NCBI RefSeq assembly: GCF_900107455.1
Contig: NZ_FNQB01000001.1
Span: 2,852,001 to 2,916,000, forward strand
Reading direction: 5' to 3'
DNA from: Asanoa ishikariensis
Lineage (GTDB): Bacteria; Actinomycetota; Actinomycetes; Mycobacteriales; Micromonosporaceae
Length of the DNA: 64,000 nucleotides
Numbering within the stretch: position 1 is the stretch's first letter; each line of letters begins with the position of its first letter. The notes under the pieces are model-generated. The model saw only the letters and a list, made by a program, of their open reading frames with translations, had not been told where the DNA came from and searched no databases. A program made the position numbers and the translations under genes. Of the stretch, positions 25,905 to 36,173 are shown piece by piece.

Positions 25905-27371
25905 CTACCGCCCCGGTTGCGCGGCCTGGGGTGCGGGGGCCAGCCCGCCACCGTCGGTTTCGGACAGCACAGGCGCCTCCTCGGCGACCGGACCCTCAAC
26001 GTACGCCGCCGGCTCCTCGGTCGTCCCGTCGTCGCGGCTGGCGAAGGCCACCATGAAGAAGACGGTCCACATCACGCCGAGCAGCACCGAGGTGGCCGTC
26101 TCGCTGGCCACGCTCCAACCGAGATAGAGGCGGGCGCCGCTGAGGCTCGCGATCGCCGCGGCGGCCACCGTCCAGAGCGCCACGCGCAGCGGCCAGTGCC
26201 GGCGCCGGGACAGCAGCCAGGCCAGCGTGCAGAAGCCGGCGGTGATCACCGCGTTCTGGCTCGGGAACAGGCCCGACACCGAGGAACTGGCCGGGGTCAG
26301 GTCGCCGGCCCGGGTCAGGTCGGAGATCACCGCGAGCAGCACCAGCGGCACGAACGCGCCGGCCGTGGTGACGACGGTGACCAGGTCACTGCGCAGGGAC
26401 CGGTGTCGCCAGGCCAGCACGACCGCGACGAGCGCGACCACCAGGATCAGCCAGGAGCCGCGCAGGATGCCGAGGGTCTCGCGGGCGGCGTCGACGGCCG
26501 GATCGGTGCGGCGCAGCGCGAACCAGCCGGCGATGTTGTCGTCGACCACGCTCAGGCCACTCTGGTCGACGGCCCACTTCATCACGAACGCGAGCCCGAA
26601 GCCGATGCCGAAGAGCAGGGCGACCCCGGCGACCAGGTTGGCCAGCAGCGCCCAGCCCCGGCCGAGCCGCATCGTGAGCAGGAAGAACAGCACCCCGAAG
26701 CGCTGGTTGACCCAGCGCAGCGGCGGCAGCGCGCCGGCCCTGGCGACCAGCGCCCGGAAGGGGTCGGGGTTGCGGCCGAGCCAGCGGCCGGCCAGGACGA
26801 TCACGACGATCGTCAGGAGCAGGATCACCACGGCGCCGGTGGCCTTGCCCAGGTATTCGGAGACCGTCTCGTATGACTCGCCGGCCACGTAGCCGACCAG
26901 CACCGACGCGCTGGCGAAGAGCAGGACGCCAGGCGCGTTCCAGGAAACGAACCGGCGGTACGGCATGCCGGCGGCACCGGCGAGCCGGGGCACCAGCGTG
27001 CGGCCGAACGCTACGAACCTGGCACCTAGGACGCCGCGCCCGCCGAGGCGGTGCAGCATGCCCTCGGCCTTGGCCCAGCGCTCGGCACCGACCCGCTCGC
27101 CCCAGCGCCCCTCGCGCAGCCGGGTGCCGTAGCGCCGTCCGGCCCGGAAGGCCAGCGAGTCACCGAGCAGCCCCGCGACCACCATCAGCCCCAGCGTCAC
27201 CCGCAGGTCGAGCGTGCCCGTGAAAGATAGAAATCCGACGAGCAGCAGCGTCGCCTCGGCTGGGAACACCAGCCCGAGCAGCACTGCGGTCTCGCCCGCG
27301 ATCAATGTGAAGGCGATCACGTAGATGACGACTGGCGGCAGATCCGCCAGCCGTGTCAGTAGATCGACCAT
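25905..27371 (-). CDS. DedA-family protein fused to a PAP2 phosphatase
   Basis: 488 residues. The N-terminal half is DedA: LIAGETAVLLGLVFPAEATLL, RFVAFGRTLVPRLAGAAGMPYRRF and four to five helices. After an amphipathic stretch near residue 200, a PAP2-type membrane phosphatase follows with further helices; its core reads SGLFPSQNAVITAGF (the usual PSGH is PSQN) and SGARLYLGWSVASE (the usual GxHxxxD is weakened), so phosphatase activity is doubtful. DedA proteins flip undecaprenyl phosphate or phosphatidylethanolamine; fusion suggests handling of a lipid carrier. Start ATG 27371. The open frame continues upstream to 30464 but that part is antisense to typA. Confidence 0.85.
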   Translation of the reverse strand: MVDLLTRLADLPPVVIYVIAFTLIAGETAVLLGLVFPAEATLLLVGFLSFTGTLDLRVTLGLMVVAGLLGDSLAFRAGRRYGTRLREGRWGERVGAERWAKAEGMLHRLGGRGVLGARFVAFGRTLVPRLAGAAGMPYRRFVSWNAPGVLLFASASVLVGYVAGESYETVSEYLGKATGAVVILLLTIVVIVLAGRWLGRNPDPFRALVARAGALPPLRWVNQRFGVLFFLLTMRLGRGWALLANLVAGVALLFGIGFGLAFVMKWAVDQSGLSVVDDNIAGWFALRRTDPAVDAARETLGILRGSWLILVVALVAVVLAWRHRSLRSDLVTVVTTAGAFVPLVLLAVISDLTRAGDLTPASSSVSGLFPSQNAVITAGFCTLAWLLSRRRHWPLRVALWTVAAAAIASLSGARLYLGWSVASETATSVLLGVMWTVFFMVAFASRDDGTTEEPAAYVEGPVAEEAPVLSETDGGGLAPAPQAAQPGR

Positions 27372-27500
27372 TGCGTCCCCCGGCCCACCGGTCCAGCATG
27401 CCAGCGCGGGATGTCGGAAAATAGCGGATAACCAGAGATCCGGGCCACCTCCGGGATACCCCGACGGGGTCGCCTCGCGCGCACCCGGGAGGATGGAGGC

Positions 27501-29369
<1,869 letters not shown>

Positions 29370-29382
29370 CCGTTCGCTGCAG

Positions 29383-29419
29383 AGGGGCCGCCTGGTCGAT
29401 GTTCGACCGTGCGGCCCCT
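29383..29419 (+). terminator. Terminator after typA
   Basis: AGGGGCCGC (29383-29391) pairs with GCGGCCCCT (29411-29419), followed by TC. The 19-base loop contains a smaller stem (GGTCGA/TCGACC). Confidence 0.75.
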
Positions 29420-29474
29420 TCACAGTGGAGGGTGATCGTTCCATCATGGCTCGGGGAACCGAGTAAGGGGCGAG

Positions 29475-30683
29475 ATGGCGGATCTGTCGTACGACGTCAT
29501 TGTGGTGGGTGCGCGCTGCGCGGGGTCGCCGTTGGCGATGCTGCTGGCCCGGCAGGGCCACCGGGTGCTGCTGGTGGACCGCGCGACCTTCCCCAGCGAC
29601 ACGGTGTCCACGCACGTCATCCACCCGCCGGGCGTGGCCGCGCTGCGTCGGTGGGGGCTGCTCGACGAGGTCGTGGCGACCGGTTGCCCGCCCGTGGGCC
29701 GCTACTCGTTCGACTTCGGGCCGATCGCGTTGGCCGGGGCGCCGGGCGATGAGGGCTCGCCCTACGCGTACGCGCCGCGCCGCCAACTCCTCGACAAGAT
29801 CCTGGTGGATGCCGCGGTGGCCGCCGGCGTCGAGGTCCGCGAGGGGTTCACCGTCGACGAGGTGCTGGTCGACGACGGCCAGGTGACCGGGATCCGGGGC
29901 CACGACCACGGCGGTGCGTCCGTTGTGGAGCGTGCCCGCGTGGTGGTCGGCGCCGACGGCCGCAACTCGGTGGTCGCCAAGACGATGGCGCCGGCGGTCT
30001 ACGAGGACCGGCCCGCGCTGACCGTCGGCTACTACTCCTACTGGAGCAACCTGCCCACCGACACGTTCGAGGCCTACAGCCGGCCGGGCCGCGGTTGGGC
30101 CGTGTGCCCCACGAACGACGACCTGACGCTGGTCATCGGTGGCTGGCCCCACGCGGAGCTCGCCGACCACCGCAACGACGTCGAGGCCGAGCTGATGGCC
30201 ACGTTCGAGACCTCGCCCGCGTTCGCCGAGCGGATCCGTGACGCCAAGCGCGAGGAGCGGATCGTCGGCACGTCGGTGCCGAACTACTTCCGGCTGCCGT
30301 ACGGCCCGGGTTGGGCCCTGGTCGGCGACGCCGGCTACAGCCGCGACTTCATCACCGCGCAGGGCATCACCGACGCGTTCCTGGACGCCGAGGGCCTGGC
30401 CGTGGCACTGGAGGCGGCGCTGGCCGGCACGGAGGCCTACGACTCGGCGCTGGCCGGCTACCACTCCGCCCGGGACACCCGCGCGATGCCGGTCTATCAG
30501 ATGACGCTGCAGATCGCCTCGTTGCAGCCGCCGGACGAGCAGATGGTCCAGCTCGTGTCGGCGATGGCCGGCAACCAGGACGCGATGGACGCCTTCGCCC
30601 GCCTCAACTCCGGTGTCACCTCACCCGTGGAGTTCTTCGCACCGGAGAACATCGGCAAGCTCGTCGGCCACCCCGGGCCTTAA
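29475..30683 (+). CDS. FAD-dependent oxidoreductase (flavoprotein monooxygenase type)
   Basis: 402 residues. N-terminal dinucleotide fold YDVIVVGARCAGSPLAMLLARQ, the DG motif VVGADGRNSVV and the second FAD motif WALVGDAGYSRDFITAQGITDAF identify the geranylgeranyl-reductase/PHBH-like group. In DVIVVGARCAGS the usual second glycine of GxGxxG is arginine-cysteine, common in actinobacterial members. Substrate unknown; hydroxylation of an aromatic or reduction of an isoprenoid are options. ATG start preceded by AAGGGG. Its stop overlaps the stop of the convergent STAND gene. Confidence 0.88.
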   Translation: MADLSYDVIVVGARCAGSPLAMLLARQGHRVLLVDRATFPSDTVSTHVIHPPGVAALRRWGLLDEVVATGCPPVGRYSFDFGPIALAGAPGDEGSPYAYAPRRQLLDKILVDAAVAAGVEVREGFTVDEVLVDDGQVTGIRGHDHGGASVVERARVVVGADGRNSVVAKTMAPAVYEDRPALTVGYYSYWSNLPTDTFEAYSRPGRGWAVCPTNDDLTLVIGGWPHAELADHRNDVEAELMATFETSPAFAERIRDAKREERIVGTSVPNYFRLPYGPGWALVGDAGYSRDFITAQGITDAFLDAEGLAVALEAALAGTEAYDSALAGYHSARDTRAMPVYQMTLQIASLQPPDEQMVQLVSAMAGNQDAMDAFARLNSGVTSPVEFFAPENIGKLVGHPGP

Positions 30684-33232
30684 CCGGAGGCGAGCTCGAG
30701 CACGTCGTCCAGGGCGAGGCTGGCGCCCCGAGCGGTCAACCGGCGGTACGGCTCGTCGCCCAGGCGGCTCCGCAGGCGCTCGGCGGTCTCGGCGTGGGCT
30801 TCCTGGTCGATGCCCCAGACGTCGCTGCCCAGCGTGCCGCGTACGCCCAGGCCGGCACCGAACAGCGTCGCGGCCCGGTCGGTGTCGCCGGAACGCTCGG
30901 CTACCGCGGCGAGGGCGTCCAGTGCCCGCGGGATGGTTTCGCGGCTGCCGAACGTCACGGCCCGCCGCAGCGCGTCGCCGAGCTCCTTTCCGGCCACCGC
31001 GAGGTCGCCCTGGCGCAGGTGTGCCCACCCGAGTGCGACCAGGCCGTTGCTGACCAGCACGTCGTCCTCCAGCTCGAGCGCGCGCCGCCCGCTCTCCTCG
31101 AGCGGGGGGATCGCGTCGGCCTCGTGGCGCATGGTCACCCGTGCCGAGCCCAGCGCGCACAGCGCGAACATCAGCCACCATGGCTCGGCCAGCCGGCGGA
31201 AGGTGTCGACGGCAGCGGAGAGCTGGCGCTCGCCGCCGTCCGGGTCGGTCGGAACGCGCATGAGGCCCAACGCGACCGACGCCGTCGCCGCCTCGCGTTC
31301 GGCGCCCTGTGCGACGAATCGCTCGCGCGCCGGCGGCAACACCTCGGAGGCCCGGTCGTAGTCGGCGCGCAGGAACGCCATCATGCCGAGCACCAGTTGG
31401 GCGTACGCGCGGGTGTCGCCGGTGAGGGACGACGCCAGAGCCCGGTCCATCGCGTCCTCGACGTCGCTGGCGAGCCCCTGGGTGAACAGCACCGGCCAGA
31501 TCGCCAGACCCATCCGTACCGTCGAGTCGGTGTCGTCGGTGGAGAGGAACCACTCCAGCGCCGCGCGGAAGTTGTCGTGGTCGGCGACGCACTGCTGCAC
31601 GAGGGGCCGGATCCGGGGATGGTCGGCGACCGCCGCACCGACGTCGAGGGTCTGCTGCCGGAAGTACTCGGCGTGCCGCTGGCGCAGTTGGTCGGCCTCG
31701 CCCGCGTCCGTCAGGCGGCCGGTCGCGAACTCCCGGACGACCTGGAGCATGGCGAACCGGGGCTCGCCGTGGATCGAGTGGTCGGGCCGCAGCAACGCCT
31801 TGTCCACAAGGGACGAGATGCCGTCGAAGACGGGCGCGTCGAGGTCGGCGCCGCAGATCGTCTCCGCGGCCTCCAGCCGAAAGCTCCCCGCGAACACCCC
31901 GAGGCGGGTGAACAGAAGCTGGTCGGCCCGGTCGAGCAGGTCGTAGCTCCAGGCGATGGTGGAGTGCAGCGTGCGCTGCCGCGAGGGCAGGTCACGGGCT
32001 CCGGGCGCGAACATGTCGAAGCTGCGGTCGAGGCGCGCCAGCAGGTCGTCGAGCTCCAGCATCCTGGTCCGCGGCGCGGCCAGCTCGATGGCGAGCGGGA
32101 GGCCGTCGAGGCGCCGGCAGATGTCGGAGATCGTGCGCACCTCGGCGTCGTCCAGGCGTAGGTGCGCGCCGGCAGCGGCAGCCCGGTCGGCGAACAGCTC
32201 GACCGCCTCGGAGTGCTTCGCGTGGTCGGTGCTGTCGGACCAGTCGGGCACGCCGAGGGACGGCACCTCGAAAACGTGCTCACCGCTGAGGTGCAACGGC
32301 TCCCGGCTGGTCACCAGCACGGTCAGGCGGGAAGTGCGGGTGACCAGCTCGGCGATCACGGGAGCCACGTCGACGACGTGTTCGAAGCTGTCGAGCAGGA
32401 GCAGGATCCGGTGCGCGTCCACGGAGCCGACGAGCGCGTCGACCAGAGACAGGCCGGGTGTCTCGGGGACGCCGAGGGCGGCGGCGATCGCCGGTGGCAC
32501 CTGCGGTGCCGAGGAGAGCTGGTCGAGGTCGACCGTCGCGACGGACTCGAACTCCGGCGCGACCGACGCCGCGAGCTCCACGGCCAGCCGGGTCTTGCCG
32601 ATGCCTCCGGGCCCGACCAGCGTGACCAGTCGGGTCCGCGGGTCGGTCGACAGCGCCCGCAGGGTGTCCAGCTCCCGTCGGCGCCCGACGAACGTGTTCG
32701 TGGCCCGCAGGCGGCGCAGGTCGTCGTCCGGGACCCGATCGGCGGGCGCGGCCGGCTCGGCGGGACTCGTGGCGCCGAACCGCTCGCTCAGGAGCAGCGC
32801 GAGGTCGCCACCGATGAGCGCGACCAGTTCCTTGGGGTGGCGGAACGTGCGGTAGGAGACACCGCTGCCGGCCACCCGCTTCAGCAGCTCGGCCAGTCTG
32901 GGCTCGCGGTTGGGCGCCGGTCGTTGCACGTACACCAGTTGGGGTTTGCCGTTCGCGGAGAGGAACTCGTCCTCGAGCCCGGACACGGTGCGCCCCGGCT
33001 CGATGGTGCCGTAGCTCTCGCCGTAGACGGCCACGAACACATCGCTCTGCGACAGGTAGGCCAGGTAGAGGTCCCGGGGCGGGTAGGGGCGGGCGCCCAG
33101 CTCGAACATCACCGGGGTGAGGTGGAGCTGCTCGATGGCGCGGCGCGCGGCGACGCGTGCGTCCGCCAGCTCGTTCATCGTGGAGCTGACAAAGACCCGA
33201 AGCCGCTGGTCGGGCGTGCGGATCTCGGTCAT
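30680..33232 (-). CDS. DUF4062 / STAND-type ATPase with TPR-like repeats
   Basis: 850 residues. Residues 9-95 are DUF4062 (LRVFVSSTMNELADARVAAR, LYLAYLSQSDVFVAVYGESYG), a Rossmann-like module found at the N-termini of signalling NTPases. Then an NB-ARC/AAA-like ATPase: FVGRRRELDTL (181-191), P-loop GPGGIGKT (207-214), Walker B ILLLLDSFEH (276-285) and the GLPLAIELA motif (about 385). Residues 540-840 are helical TPR-like repeats of the AfsR/GutR-associated kind. STAND proteins sense a ligand through the repeats and oligomerise; here the DUF4062 would be the output or adaptor. No DNA-binding domain is visible, unlike SARP regulators. ATG overlaps the upstream stop (ATGA). Confidence 0.88.
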   Translation of the reverse strand: MTEIRTPDQRLRVFVSSTMNELADARVAARRAIEQLHLTPVMFELGARPYPPRDLYLAYLSQSDVFVAVYGESYGTIEPGRTVSGLEDEFLSANGKPQLVYVQRPAPNREPRLAELLKRVAGSGVSYRTFRHPKELVALIGGDLALLLSERFGATSPAEPAAPADRVPDDDLRRLRATNTFVGRRRELDTLRALSTDPRTRLVTLVGPGGIGKTRLAVELAASVAPEFESVATVDLDQLSSAPQVPPAIAAALGVPETPGLSLVDALVGSVDAHRILLLLDSFEHVVDVAPVIAELVTRTSRLTVLVTSREPLHLSGEHVFEVPSLGVPDWSDSTDHAKHSEAVELFADRAAAAGAHLRLDDAEVRTISDICRRLDGLPLAIELAAPRTRMLELDDLLARLDRSFDMFAPGARDLPSRQRTLHSTIAWSYDLLDRADQLLFTRLGVFAGSFRLEAAETICGADLDAPVFDGISSLVDKALLRPDHSIHGEPRFAMLQVVREFATGRLTDAGEADQLRQRHAEYFRQQTLDVGAAVADHPRIRPLVQQCVADHDNFRAALEWFLSTDDTDSTVRMGLAIWPVLFTQGLASDVEDAMDRALASSLTGDTRAYAQLVLGMMAFLRADYDRASEVLPPARERFVAQGAEREAATASVALGLMRVPTDPDGGERQLSAAVDTFRRLAEPWWLMFALCALGSARVTMRHEADAIPPLEESGRRALELEDDVLVSNGLVALGWAHLRQGDLAVAGKELGDALRRAVTFGSRETIPRALDALAAVAERSGDTDRAATLFGAGLGVRGTLGSDVWGIDQEAHAETAERLRSRLGDEPYRRLTARGASLALDDVLELASG

Positions 33233-33541
33233 CGTGGGCCGCCTCCAACTTTCGAGCCTAATCGCCGTCGGTCCCGGGCGTCCCGGATCAGCGTCAGGAC
33301 GATGACGAGCAGGCCGAGCAGGGCGACGATGGCGTTCGCACCGGTGACGTACGCGGCTTCCCAGGCGGTGGCGTGTTGCAGGTGCGCCAGGTGGAAGAAG
33401 AAGTGCGGTATGGCGAAGACCGAGAACGCCGCGGCCGCCGGGATGGTGAACACGCTCGGGAAAGACCTGGTTCCAGAACCCGACGAGCAACTCGTCGAGG
33501 AAAAGGATGGCCAGCGCGATCCGGATCAGTGTGGTCACCAC
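33229..33541 (-). pseudogene. Broken small membrane-protein gene upstream of the STAND gene
   Basis: From GTG 33541 the first frame reads VVTTLIRIALAILFLDELLV then GFWNQVFPE, a start typical of four-helix membrane proteins, and then loses sense (RVHHPGGRG). The downstream frame takes up IPAAAAFSVFAIPHFFFHLAHLQHAT and two more helices, ending at 33229. In intact relatives I expect about two further helices between the parts; these are missing and the frame is shifted. The second half could still be read from GTG 33453 as a 74-residue two-helix protein, so partial expression is possible. Its stop overlaps the STAND start. Confidence 0.6.
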
Positions 33542-33639
33542 CGCGTCCCTTCTCGGCGCGGCCGAAACGCCGCAAATCACTCTAAGCGCGACGGGAAAAG
33601 GTGGAGCGCCGGGACGGGCGCCGTGTCACGATGCTCCGC

Positions 33640-34416
33640 ATGTCCGCACGCGCGCTGAGCTTCGGGACCGTCGCGGAGGCCTATGAGCGGTTCCGGCCCG
33701 GCTATCCCGACGCGCTCCACGACCTGGTCCTGGCCTACGCGGGCCAGCCGCTCCGGACCGCCCTCGAGATCGGCGCCGGGACGGGCAAGGCGACCAGGCT
33801 GTTCGCGGCCCACGGGATCGCGGTCACCGCGACCGAGCCGGACGAGGCCATGCTCGCCGAGCTGTCCCGCCACGTGCCGGCCACCGTCACCCCCGTGCGG
33901 GCCGCGTTCGAGGACCTGCAACCGGGTGAGAGCTATGACCTGGTCTACGCGGCGGCCGCACTCCACTGGACGAACCCGGAGGGGCGGCCCGAGAAGGTGG
34001 CCGCGCTGCTGAAGCCCGGCGGCGTCTTCAGCTCGTTCGGCGGGCCGTTCCAACTCACCGACCCCGCCGTCGCGGAAGCCGTGCACGCGGCCCGGGCGCC
34101 GTTCCTGGAGACCGACGAGATCCCGTCGCCGGACGGGACACCGCCCGAGCACGAGATGCAGTGGCCGGGCACCGAGCTCCGGGCCTCAGCACTCTTCACC
34201 GACGTCCGGCAGTGCATTGTGGAGCGCCGCCTGACCGTGAGCGCGCGCGACTACGTCGGCCATCTTTCGACCGTGTCGGCCTATCTGGAGCTGCCGGCCG
34301 CGGTGCGGGAACAGGTCTTCGACCAGATCCTGCGGGTCCTGCCCGAAACGGTGGAGCTGACCGCCGACATCTGGGTCCATCTCGCACGCCGGAGTTCGCA
34401 TAACATGGCGCGATGA
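33640..34416 (+). CDS. Class I SAM-dependent methyltransferase
   Basis: 258 residues. N-terminal FGTVAEAYERFRPGYPDAL and motif I ALEIGAGTGKATRLFAAHG are typical of the Methyltransf_25/11 proteins with a YDAxRPxYP opening; then VTATEPDEAMLAEL and YDLVYAAAALHWTNPEG. Start is ATG 33640 or the ATG three codons upstream; a GTG at 33601 is also in frame. The stop overlaps the next ATG (ATGA), so the two methyltransferase genes are coupled. Confidence 0.87.
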   Translation: MSARALSFGTVAEAYERFRPGYPDALHDLVLAYAGQPLRTALEIGAGTGKATRLFAAHGIAVTATEPDEAMLAELSRHVPATVTPVRAAFEDLQPGESYDLVYAAAALHWTNPEGRPEKVAALLKPGGVFSSFGGPFQLTDPAVAEAVHAARAPFLETDEIPSPDGTPPEHEMQWPGTELRASALFTDVRQCIVERRLTVSARDYVGHLSTVSAYLELPAAVREQVFDQILRVLPETVELTADIWVHLARRSSHNMAR

Positions 34417-35222
34417 CCGACGAGGCGTTGGCGCACCTGCACTCGGACCGGCCGCATCCGGCACGGGTCTACGACTATCTGCTGGGCGGCAAGGACAACT
34501 TCGAAGCCGACCGGGCCGCCGCCGCGCAGGGTCTGCGGGCCAACCCCCACAGCCGGATCCCACCCCGGGAGAACCGCGCCTTCCTGCGCCGGGTCGTGCG
34601 CCATCTCGCGGCCGAGGCCGGCATCCGGCAGTTCCTCGACATCGGCACCGGCATCCCGACCTCGCCGAACGTGCACGAGGTCGCCCAGTCCGTGACGCCG
34701 GAGGCCCGGGTCGTCTACGTCGACAACGACCCGATGGTGCTCGTGCACGCCCGCGCGCTGCTGACCAGCGGCTCGCGGGGTCGCACCGAATACCTCGACG
34801 CGGACCTGCGGGACGTCGACGCCCTGCTCGCCTCGCCGGCGTTGCGCGCGACCATCGACCTGGACCAGCCGGTCGGCCTGCTGCTCATCGCGATCATGCA
34901 CTTCGTCGGTGACGACGACGACCCGTACGGCGTCGTGCAGCGGCTCCTCGACGCGTTGCCCTCGGGCAGCTACCTGGCGTTGTCCCACCTCACCGGCGAC
35001 TTCGACCCGGGCGCCTGGGAAGGCGTGGCGGCGGTCTACCGGCGCAGCGGCGTGACGATGCAGGTGCGGTCGAAGCCGGACATCGAGCGGTTCTTCACCG
35101 GCCTCGACGTCGTCGACCCGGGTGTGCGGGTGCTGCCCGCCTGGCGCCCGGACGCCGACGCGGGCGAGCCGCCGACCGACACCCAGGTGTCCGTCTACGG
35201 CGGGCTCGCCCGAAAGCCGTAA
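34413..35222 (+). CDS. SAM methyltransferase of the DUF574 (Methyltransf_19) family
   Basis: 269 residues. The N-terminal HSDRPHPARVYDYLLGGKDNFEADR is the hallmark of this actinobacteria-specific family, followed by RQFLDIGTGIPTSPNVHEVAQ, VVYVDNDPMVLVHARALL and YLDADLRDV. Members are very numerous in actinomycetes and often adjacent to regulators; substrates are not established. Translationally coupled to the preceding methyltransferase; converges on the PAP2 gene with 7 bases between. Confidence 0.92.
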   Translation: MTDEALAHLHSDRPHPARVYDYLLGGKDNFEADRAAAAQGLRANPHSRIPPRENRAFLRRVVRHLAAEAGIRQFLDIGTGIPTSPNVHEVAQSVTPEARVVYVDNDPMVLVHARALLTSGSRGRTEYLDADLRDVDALLASPALRATIDLDQPVGLLLIAIMHFVGDDDDPYGVVQRLLDALPSGSYLALSHLTGDFDPGAWEGVAAVYRRSGVTMQVRSKPDIERFFTGLDVVDPGVRVLPAWRPDADAGEPPTDTQVSVYGGLARKP

Positions 35223-35229
35223 GGCGAGG

Positions 35230-36147
35230 CTAGGCCGGCGGAGCGGCGGCCGCCTCGTGGGTGACCGCGGCCGGCACGGCCTGGGGCACGACCCGGTGTG
35301 CGGTCGCCAGCACCGAGGCCACCACGAGGCTGGCCGTGCCCGCGATGCCCAGCGCCCCGCCGCCGTACGCGGCCAGCAACCGGCTCCGGCTCAGGTCGTC
35401 GATCGGCGTCGCGCGCACCTGGTCGGTCAGCGCCAGGGCACCGGCGGCGCCGGCCAGCAGCACGAGGCCGCCAAGGGCGAGGACCAGCAGGGCGATCCGG
35501 TTCCCGGGACCGTAGACGACGTCGCCGTGCTGGCGCTGCGCCACCACGATGAACAGGCTCGCCACGCAGGACCAGACGCCGACGACCAGCAACGCGGCCA
35601 CCACGTCGCTGGGCCGGTGCCAGCCGGCCGACAGCGTCGCGACCCCGACGGCGGCGGCCACCAGGGCGCCGAGCACCGCGCCGACCCCGCGCAGCCGGGC
35701 CGGCAGCACCAGCAGGAGCCCGACAGCCACGGCCGCGGCGATCGTCGTGTGCCCGCTCGGCAGGCTGTTGCCGGCCGCCGCCCGCTCCACGTCGACGCCG
35801 AGCTCCGGGCGCAGGAGGAGTCGTTTGAGCACCTGGGTCGTCACGTTCGCGCCGACGATGAGCAGGATCGTGCCGGCGGCCAGCGCGACCCGCCGCCGGA
35901 TCAGGGCGATGAAGCCGACGGAGGCCGTGGCGGCGAGCAGCGACACCACCGACACGGTGTTGAGAATCGTGTCGACCACGCCGCCGATCCGGGCCTGCCC
36001 GATCCAGTTGCCGCCCAGCGCCACGCTGTCCAGCAGTTGTCCGTGTTCCGAGAGAACGAAGAACCGGACGACCGCCACCAGCGCGGCGACCTCGGCGGCC
36101 GCCAGCACCAGGAACCAGAGGCCAAGCCCGATCGGCCACCTACGCAT
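35230..36147 (-). CDS. PAP2-family membrane phosphatase
   Basis: 305 residues, about eight membrane helices. The three phosphatase motifs are visible: KRLLLRPE, PSGHTT and SAGWHRPSDV, giving the two histidines and aspartate of the catalytic site. It probably dephosphorylates a lipid (undecaprenyl pyrophosphate or phosphatidate). An extra pair of helices and an Ala-rich tail follow the catalytic core. ATG start at 36147; the larger open frame upstream is out of register with the symporter gene and not used. Lies 26 bases downstream of the symporter, same strand. Confidence 0.88.
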   Translation of the reverse strand: MRRWPIGLGLWFLVLAAAEVAALVAVVRFFVLSEHGQLLDSVALGGNWIGQARIGGVVDTILNTVSVVSLLAATASVGFIALIRRRVALAAGTILLIVGANVTTQVLKRLLLRPELGVDVERAAAGNSLPSGHTTIAAAVAVGLLLVLPARLRGVGAVLGALVAAAVGVATLSAGWHRPSDVVAALLVVGVWSCVASLFIVVAQRQHGDVVYGPGNRIALLVLALGGLVLLAGAAGALALTDQVRATPIDDLSRSRLLAAYGGGALGIAGTASLVVASVLATAHRVVPQAVPAAVTHEAAAAPPA

Positions 36148-36173
36148 GCGCAGCAACCTAGCCCACGCGCGGT

